A DNA stretch of 55,297 nt from Bacteroidales bacterium UBA5197 (lineage in GTDB: Bacteria; Bacteroidota; Bacteroidia; Bacteroidales; Lentimicrobiaceae): contig DHVX01000070.1 in the NCBI GenBank assembly GCA_002412885.1, positions 1 through 55,297 on the forward strand, read 5' to 3'. Below, piece by piece: positions 50,443 through 55,297 of the stretch; position 1 is the first letter of the stretch, and each line of letters starts with the position of its first letter. The translations under genes and the position numbers were made by a program. Below the pieces are notes generated by a model that was given only the letters and a program-made list of their open reading frames with translations, was not told where the DNA came from and ran no database searches.

Positions 50443-52140
50443 CTAAAGACCCATCACGCTTTTACCTTGTTCAAATACAATATCTACTGGTATTCCCGCG
50501 CCTTTCAGCTTATCGAGGTCGAGTTTGAGCTGAGCAGGGATAACCGATTTGGTAAGAATCAACTCCTTTGCTTTATCGTAGTTTCCATCGCCCTGCAGCG
50601 TAAGAATCATGCCACCCAGACTTTCAACAGCAGCTTTCATGATGTCAAAGTTAACCATATAGGTTCCGTCTGCCTGATGGGTGAAGGCGCCTTTTTCGCT
50701 GAAATAACTGAATGTAAGCATATTGGCTTTGCCATGCGCACTTGCTGCACCAAAACGTACCGAGCGGAAAATGCCGGCCATAAAGGTTACATAGTTGTCC
50801 ATTACTTCGCCTTCTTTCAGTTCACCCATTTCGTAGAGTTTGGTAACCATGTATAATCCGAGAATATCGGCTTTGGCTTCTTCAATTGCGGAATATTGCT
50901 CTTTAAGTGCTTCGCGGACTGTCCCTTTTCCATCAAGGGTGTTTTTTATTCCAAGACCGTGGGCTACTTCGTGAAACATGGTGTTGGCGAAAAATGCGTC
51001 AAACTTTATGTATTTTCTCTGTGAAGGATCAATCAGCACATCAGAAATGGGAACAAGAATTTTGTCGAATTTGGCTTTCATGGCATTCTTCAACTGCAGC
51101 TTGCGCGAACCTTTTTTCAGTTGTACTTCTTCGTCATTTGGCAGGTTTATGGCTATGGTTTTGCTTCCTCCATTGCAGTCGCCGGCGTAGTAAATAACTT
51201 CGTAGGCATTCAGATCGGCATCTGATCCAGGAACTTCGTTCTTATACTTCTGGTCAACGGGCAGTCCTTTCTGAAGATCGGGGAGCAAGGCAGCAAAATG
51301 AGTGAGGCGATCGCTCCATTCAACATCTTTAATCAGTATAAAGGCTTCCTGGGCTGCTTTATAGCCAAACATTGCATCTTCATAATTTTCGATGGGGCCA
51401 ACCACAAAGTCAATGTTTGAGGTTTTCATATCCATCCACGCGAAGTCGCTTTCCTGATATTTGTCGGTAAGCAGTGCTTCAGCACGAAGTTCAAGGTATT
51501 TTTTCAAACCGGCATCTTCGGCAAGTGCAGCTGCCTGTTTGAGTAAATCAGAAGCTTTTTTAACCTGTGAAGCATACGCCTGATGATACCATACAACGCG
51601 CAATGAGCTGTCATCGTTGCGACGGATAAGGGTGTAAAGGCTCGTTTTATCGGGATTGTCAAAAGCCTCAAATTCCTCTTTGGTCATATCAACCGGATAG
51701 AAATTTGCACCAAGCGGTTTGGTGCCGATTCCGGCGATAAAAGGCTTGTTTCCATTGAGCCTGTCCCATGGACCGTAATTTATGAGTGCGAATTTCCTGG
51801 CGTTTTCGTCATTAATTCTTGCCAGAAAGGCATCTTTATTGCCAATGGTTTGCTGCCAGAAAATTTCGTCCATAATGGCTGCTGCATCAAACAGCAATGG
51901 TAGCATCTGTTTCTCTTTTGCTGAAAGGTGACTGATATCGGCCTTGAGAGTAACAGGAGCGTAGATTGAGAGGCGCTGTGCCACATCAGTGTCCTGATCG
52001 GGGGTAAGGGCTTCTCCCGCAGGAATTACACCCTGATGTAATTTTTCCATTTCTTCTTCGCTTTTAATACTTTTTCCGCAGCCGGCAACCATGGCCAGCA
52101 TACCGATAACCGCGATAACGGTTGTTACTTTGCGCAACAT
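50443..52140 (-). CDS. M49-like (DPP III-type) zinc peptidase lipoprotein
   Basis: 565 residues. Lipoprotein signal MLRKVTTVIAVIGMLAMVAGC with a VAGC lipobox (Cys21). The zinc site is HEVAH (390-394) in NTMFHEVAHGLGIKNTL, with the Glu-rich second motif EEAKADILGLY (~420-430) that corresponds to EExRAD in DPP III. Classic DPP III has a six-residue HExxGH; here it is a five-residue HExxH, as in the shorter M49-related branch. It probably cleaves peptides in the periplasm or at the outer membrane. It is 202 bp upstream of the S46 peptidase on the same strand; the gap has a mild palindrome with GACGCGTGG. Exact activity is untested. Confidence 0.85.
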   Translation of the reverse strand: MLRKVTTVIAVIGMLAMVAGCGKSIKSEEEMEKLHQGVIPAGEALTPDQDTDVAQRLSIYAPVTLKADISHLSAKEKQMLPLLFDAAAIMDEIFWQQTIGNKDAFLARINDENARKFALINYGPWDRLNGNKPFIAGIGTKPLGANFYPVDMTKEEFEAFDNPDKTSLYTLIRRNDDSSLRVVWYHQAYASQVKKASDLLKQAAALAEDAGLKKYLELRAEALLTDKYQESDFAWMDMKTSNIDFVVGPIENYEDAMFGYKAAQEAFILIKDVEWSDRLTHFAALLPDLQKGLPVDQKYKNEVPGSDADLNAYEVIYYAGDCNGGSKTIAINLPNDEEVQLKKGSRKLQLKNAMKAKFDKILVPISDVLIDPSQRKYIKFDAFFANTMFHEVAHGLGIKNTLDGKGTVREALKEQYSAIEEAKADILGLYMVTKLYEMGELKEGEVMDNYVTFMAGIFRSVRFGAASAHGKANMLTFSYFSEKGAFTHQADGTYMVNFDIMKAAVESLGGMILTLQGDGNYDKAKELILTKSVIPAQLKLDLDKLKGAGIPVDIVFEQGKSVMGL

Positions 52141-52594
52141 AATGGTTTCTAATTAGGTGGGTTAATTTCTTTAACGGGGCTAAATTACAGATTTTGTAGT
52201 AAGGTATGTATATGATGGGGATAATTATTGGGAAAAGAGATAAAAGCTTAAAAATAAAATATTGACAATATAAGCTGATGCACAGTTATTACCCGGTCAA
52301 AAAAGCAAAGCAATAACAATAAATCACTATTGTCCGGGCAAAATCGAAAAAATTCTTGCCACAAAATCTCCAAGACTCCAAATTACACCAAATGAATAAA
52401 TTACATTGGTGATTTTTGGTGATTTAGTGCTTTGGTGGCAGATTTAATAAAGTAAGGTATCGTTCTGCAACTTTTGTCAAAGAGTAACAATATCAGTCAT
52501 TTGGAATAATATTCGAAACTCTCCCCGGACAACAATGAAAATAAATCTGATTACAAAAAGGCAGCAGGATTAACTCAAAGAGAAGGAACTGTTT
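52141..52594. other. Intergenic region holding MITE copy 2
   Basis: 454 bp between the sensor kinase (ending at 52595) and the peptidase gene (starting at 52140). It contains the MITE at 52325-52537 and otherwise A/T-rich sequence with the peptidase promoter region, for which I see no perfect -7 box. Confidence 0.5.
52325..52537 (-). mobile_element. MITE-like element, copy 2 (213 bp)
   Basis: Reverse-orientation copy of 5018-5229, similar along its whole length. Ends: CACTATTGTCCGGGCAAA (left) and CTCCCCGGACAACAATG (right). Flanks ACAATAAAT (52316-52324) and AAAATAAAT (52538-52546) match in 8 of 9 bases, consistent with a decayed 9-bp target duplication, the same length as around copy 1. No transposase frame inside. 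Confidence 0.8.
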
Positions 52595-55075
52595 TTAACT
52601 TTTCGGATTAAAAAGAGGCAGTGTAAACAGAAATCTGCTTCCTTCACCTGGCTTACTTTCCACTGAAATGGCTCCACCATTGCGCTCAGCATACTCTTTA
52701 ACCAGAATCAGACCCAGACCGGTACCCCGCTCATTGGCTGTTCCTTTGGTAGAAACACCCTTATTCCCGAGGCTGAAAAGGGTTTTTAAGATGTCACTTT
52801 TTATACCAACACCAGAATCTTTTACCTCAATTTCTGCAAAGTCATCCCTTACACCCACTTGAATTTCGACCAGACTACCTGGATAAGAATACTTAATAGC
52901 ATTGGATATCAGATTTCTAAGTACAACTCGGCACATATTGATATCGGCAAACACCAGTGTAGAATTGTTGGATTCGAATGACAGTTCCATTTGTTTCGAT
53001 ACTGCCTGTGCATTGGCCTGGATGATGGTTTCACGAATCAACGATTCAATATAAAAATCCTCAGAGCTTGGGCTGGAATTTCCCATCTGGCTTTTACCCC
53101 AGGCCAGCAGATTATCAAGAAGCTGGTAAGTGCTTTCGGTGGAAGTAAGGATTTGCTGCACCATCAGCTTGCGCTCCTTGTCATCAAAATCATCGTATTC
53201 GTCGTTCAATAATCGCGAAAACCCGAGAATTGACGTAAATGGACTGCGCAGGTCATGCGCTATGATTGAAAAGAACTTATCCTTGGTAAGGTTTGCCTCC
53301 TTCAATTCTGTTTCTATCTTCTTTTGCTGCGCTTCTACCAGTTTACGTTTATGAATGTTTCGGGTAACAGCTATTATTCTGCCAGTAGCCAATCCCTTGC
53401 TATCATACTGGGGCTGAATCATGCTCTCAAACCATATCAGATTTCCATTGGTGTCTTCAATCCGGAATGAGATAAGAATCGGTTTATTATACCGGGTGAG
53501 TTGCTTGCCGATCTGGTGCATCACAGGCTTGTCTTCAAAGTATATAAGATCAGCCACATCGGTACCGGTAACATTTTGAGGTTGATAACCCAGAATTCCG
53601 AGAACAGAAGGAGAGACATATTCAACAAATCCATCCAGAGAATGTATGGAAATTATATCGTTTGAGTTTTCGGCAATCAGCCTGAACATCTCTTCGCTTC
53701 GCCTGAGTGCTTCGCGGTGCAATTCTATTTCTGAGATGTCGCGACCGACAAACTGATAGCCTGATATCTCTGACTCCTTATCAAAAAAGGCACGCAAAGT
53801 CCATTGCACGCGCAAAAAGCCTTTTTCACCTGTTGAATATTTCTGATTAAAACCTGCTACTGATTTGCCTTCAACCAATGATTTTAATGCCCGCCTGAGC
53901 CTGATATAGTCTCTGGGATCAAAAAATGATTTGAGGTCAGATACCCCAATCGCTTCTTCGGTCAGATTAAAAAACTTCTGAAATGCTTTATTGCAGAAAG
54001 AAAGGATTTTCCTGGCATTAAATCTGCAGATAAGTTCTGTTTGATCGTCAACTACCGTTTGAAAAAGGCTACGGCTTTCAAGCAGTTTTTCCTGAAACTC
54101 CTTTTCCCCGGTAATGTCAACAACAACTCCACTTACCTGTCCCGGTTCATCATCTTCACTTTTTAAGTAATACCCTGATTTTCTGACCCATCGGGTTCTG
54201 TCGTTCACCAGTATTCTGAATTCAAGGTCAAACCATCCGAAGTTGGTGGTAATCCGCGACCACATTATTTTAACTCTTTCCCTGTCGGAAGGGTGAATTA
54301 TGGAATATAAATGTTTCAGGGTAATGTCTCCGGGCTCCATACCGGCTATTTCAAAACACCTTTCATTCCAATTGAGTTTATTGGTTCCGGGATTCCAATC
54401 CCAAACCCCGGCCTTTAATGCAACCAATGCAATTTCATATCGGTTCTCCACACGGGTTGCATCAACCTGATCGCGCAGGTTACCGATTATCTGATCAAGC
54501 AATAGCTGATTCTTTTTCTCAAGAGAGGCAATTCTTTCGTTTGACGCCTGATTGATTTGCCCGGAGATTAATTCCTTTTGGATCTGAAGTGCAGTACTCT
54601 GACTGACTTCACTAACTACTCCCAGAATCCCGGTTGGCCGCCCATGCTCATCATTAAGCGGCGCTTTGGTAATTCCAGCAATACGCAATTTATCGCCATC
54701 CTGAATAAACCCGGCTTCATATGACACCAGAAGCCCGGTTTCGAGAACTTCAAGATCGGCTTTACCGTGCTTTTCCGTCAACTCTTCACTGGTGATTTCG
54801 GCAAGGGTTTTTCCGATGACTCCGCTAAGTGAATCCAGATTAAGTAATTGAACATACCGAGAATTACAATAGATAAACTTCAGGTCAATGTCTTTGATAA
54901 AAACAGGAACCGGAAAGCTTTCAAGCAGTTTTTGAATATTCGCATCAGAACTTTTAATAGCTGAAATTGCCACAGTATTTCCTTTATCTGAAACTACAGG
55001 ATTATCATCATCTTCAATGGGTTGCCCGATATCTTTATTGTTTTTAATGTCATTTTTTGACCCGGGAGCCATCAA
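52595..55075 (-). CDS. Multi-PAS sensor histidine kinase
   Basis: 826 residues, no membrane segment or signal peptide visible, so cytoplasmic. Four PAS domains: ~45-165 (PVPVFIKDIDLKFIYCNSRY), ~210-335 (KAGVWDWNPGTNKLNW, PAC ends GVVVDITGEKEFQ), ~338-458 (FNARKILSFCNKAFQKFF), ~460-585 (IAENSNDIISIHSLDGFVEYVSPS). A coiled-coil (ERIASLEKKNQLLLDQIIGN) separates the first two. HisKA has H607 in FSIIAHDLRSPFTS. HATPase: NLISNAIKYS, EVKDSGVGIK, GTGLGLILVKEYAERNGG. No response regulator is adjacent, so it is an orphan kinase; signal unknown. Confidence 0.92.
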   Translation of the reverse strand: MMAPGSKNDIKNNKDIGQPIEDDDNPVVSDKGNTVAISAIKSSDANIQKLLESFPVPVFIKDIDLKFIYCNSRYVQLLNLDSLSGVIGKTLAEITSEELTEKHGKADLEVLETGLLVSYEAGFIQDGDKLRIAGITKAPLNDEHGRPTGILGVVSEVSQSTALQIQKELISGQINQASNERIASLEKKNQLLLDQIIGNLRDQVDATRVENRYEIALVALKAGVWDWNPGTNKLNWNERCFEIAGMEPGDITLKHLYSIIHPSDRERVKIMWSRITTNFGWFDLEFRILVNDRTRWVRKSGYYLKSEDDEPGQVSGVVVDITGEKEFQEKLLESRSLFQTVVDDQTELICRFNARKILSFCNKAFQKFFNLTEEAIGVSDLKSFFDPRDYIRLRRALKSLVEGKSVAGFNQKYSTGEKGFLRVQWTLRAFFDKESEISGYQFVGRDISEIELHREALRRSEEMFRLIAENSNDIISIHSLDGFVEYVSPSVLGILGYQPQNVTGTDVADLIYFEDKPVMHQIGKQLTRYNKPILISFRIEDTNGNLIWFESMIQPQYDSKGLATGRIIAVTRNIHKRKLVEAQQKKIETELKEANLTKDKFFSIIAHDLRSPFTSILGFSRLLNDEYDDFDDKERKLMVQQILTSTESTYQLLDNLLAWGKSQMGNSSPSSEDFYIESLIRETIIQANAQAVSKQMELSFESNNSTLVFADINMCRVVLRNLISNAIKYSYPGSLVEIQVGVRDDFAEIEVKDSGVGIKSDILKTLFSLGNKGVSTKGTANERGTGLGLILVKEYAERNGGAISVESKPGEGSRFLFTLPLFNPKS

Positions 55076-55207
55076 TTTCTCCTATTTGACCTGTATTAAT
55101 GTGTAAAATTAAAAAAAAATATCAACCTAACTAAAAAAACATATCAATTGGTGGGAAATAATCATGTCCGATTATTTCCGGAGGATAACGCAGAAGACAT
55201 AGTTGAA

Positions 55208-55297
55208 ATTGATCGTTTTGTCCTTCGTTCCGATAGCCTATCGGAACCGCTACCAATGACAGATTGTTCGTTTGATCCTTCGACTCCGCTCAGGAGG
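55208..55297. repeat. Dispersed repeat at the window end with CCGATAG palindrome
   Basis: GTTCCGATAG-C-CTATCGGAAC (55228-55248) followed by CTACCAATGACAGATTGTTC and GATCCTTCGACTCCGCTCAG. The latter two parts match 47740-47788. The element continues beyond the window edge. Confidence 0.7.

Overview
The window looks like a chromosomal segment of a member of the Bacteroidota, most likely a Bacteroidales or Marinilabiliales-type environmental anaerobe. Four things point there: two secreted proteases end in type IX secretion (T9SS) C-terminal sorting domains; promoters repeatedly match the Bacteroidota -7 box TAnnTTTG and Shine-Dalgarno sequences are inconspicuous; there is a full-looking menaquinone gene cluster; and S46 and M49-type dipeptidyl peptidases occur together. 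No rRNA, tRNA, CRISPR array, phage or intact insertion sequence was recognised.

Layout. Positions 1-8.6 kb are an accessory, repeat-dominated region with few genes: a broken and an intact AlbA/Schlafen-type ATP-binding regulator, a winged-helix/nucleotidyltransferase-like protein, a VapC-type toxin with its antitoxin, and a DUF4143 AAA ATPase. They sit among nested arrays of short repeats, a MITE-like element, a perfect 74-bp inverted repeat and two copies of a ~210-bp element that carries its own promoter and may encode a small RNA. Positions 8.6-19.2 kb hold housekeeping genes: aspartate kinase, an RprXY-like two-component system, fructose-1,6-bisphosphatase, glucose-6-phosphate isomerase, a small conserved-looking protein, an outer-membrane barrel, a membrane protein, a GNAT acetyltransferase and an AlkD-like protein. 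Positions 19.2-25.6 kb hold a T9SS-secreted M1 metallopeptidase, a TolC-like channel, a membrane-fusion protein and tsaB.

Positions 25.6-33.0 kb are a seven-gene menaquinone operon on the minus strand (menI-like thioesterase, menF, menD, menB, menA, menC, menE). The early genes overlap, while two repeat elements sit in the menB-menA and menC-menE gaps. menH and menG are not in the window. Positions 33.3-35.2 kb hold three small genes (SRPBCC x2, VOC/PhnB-like, DUF1801). Positions 35.5-39.1 kb encode a subtilisin-like T9SS protease with fibronectin-III and GEVED modules. Positions 39.4-44.3 kb are a MacAB-type ABC export operon with two permeases separated by 400 bp of tandem repeats. Positions 44.8-55.1 kb hold a PlsC-like acyltransferase, a BASS-family symporter, an S46 dipeptidyl peptidase, an M49-like lipoprotein peptidase and a multi-PAS sensor kinase.

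Together the M1, S8, S46 and M49 peptidases suggest growth on protein or peptides. Fbp and Pgi allow gluconeogenesis, and menaquinone implies anaerobic or microaerobic respiration. The least ordinary material is non-coding. The best candidate for something new is the duplicated promoter-bearing element at 3121-3333 and 5291-5501: its predicted transcribed part is nearly invariant while the sequence around its promoter boxes has drifted. Next is the MITE family with 9-bp target duplications, and then a GC-rich hairpin module for which filled and apparently empty sites can be compared inside this window.
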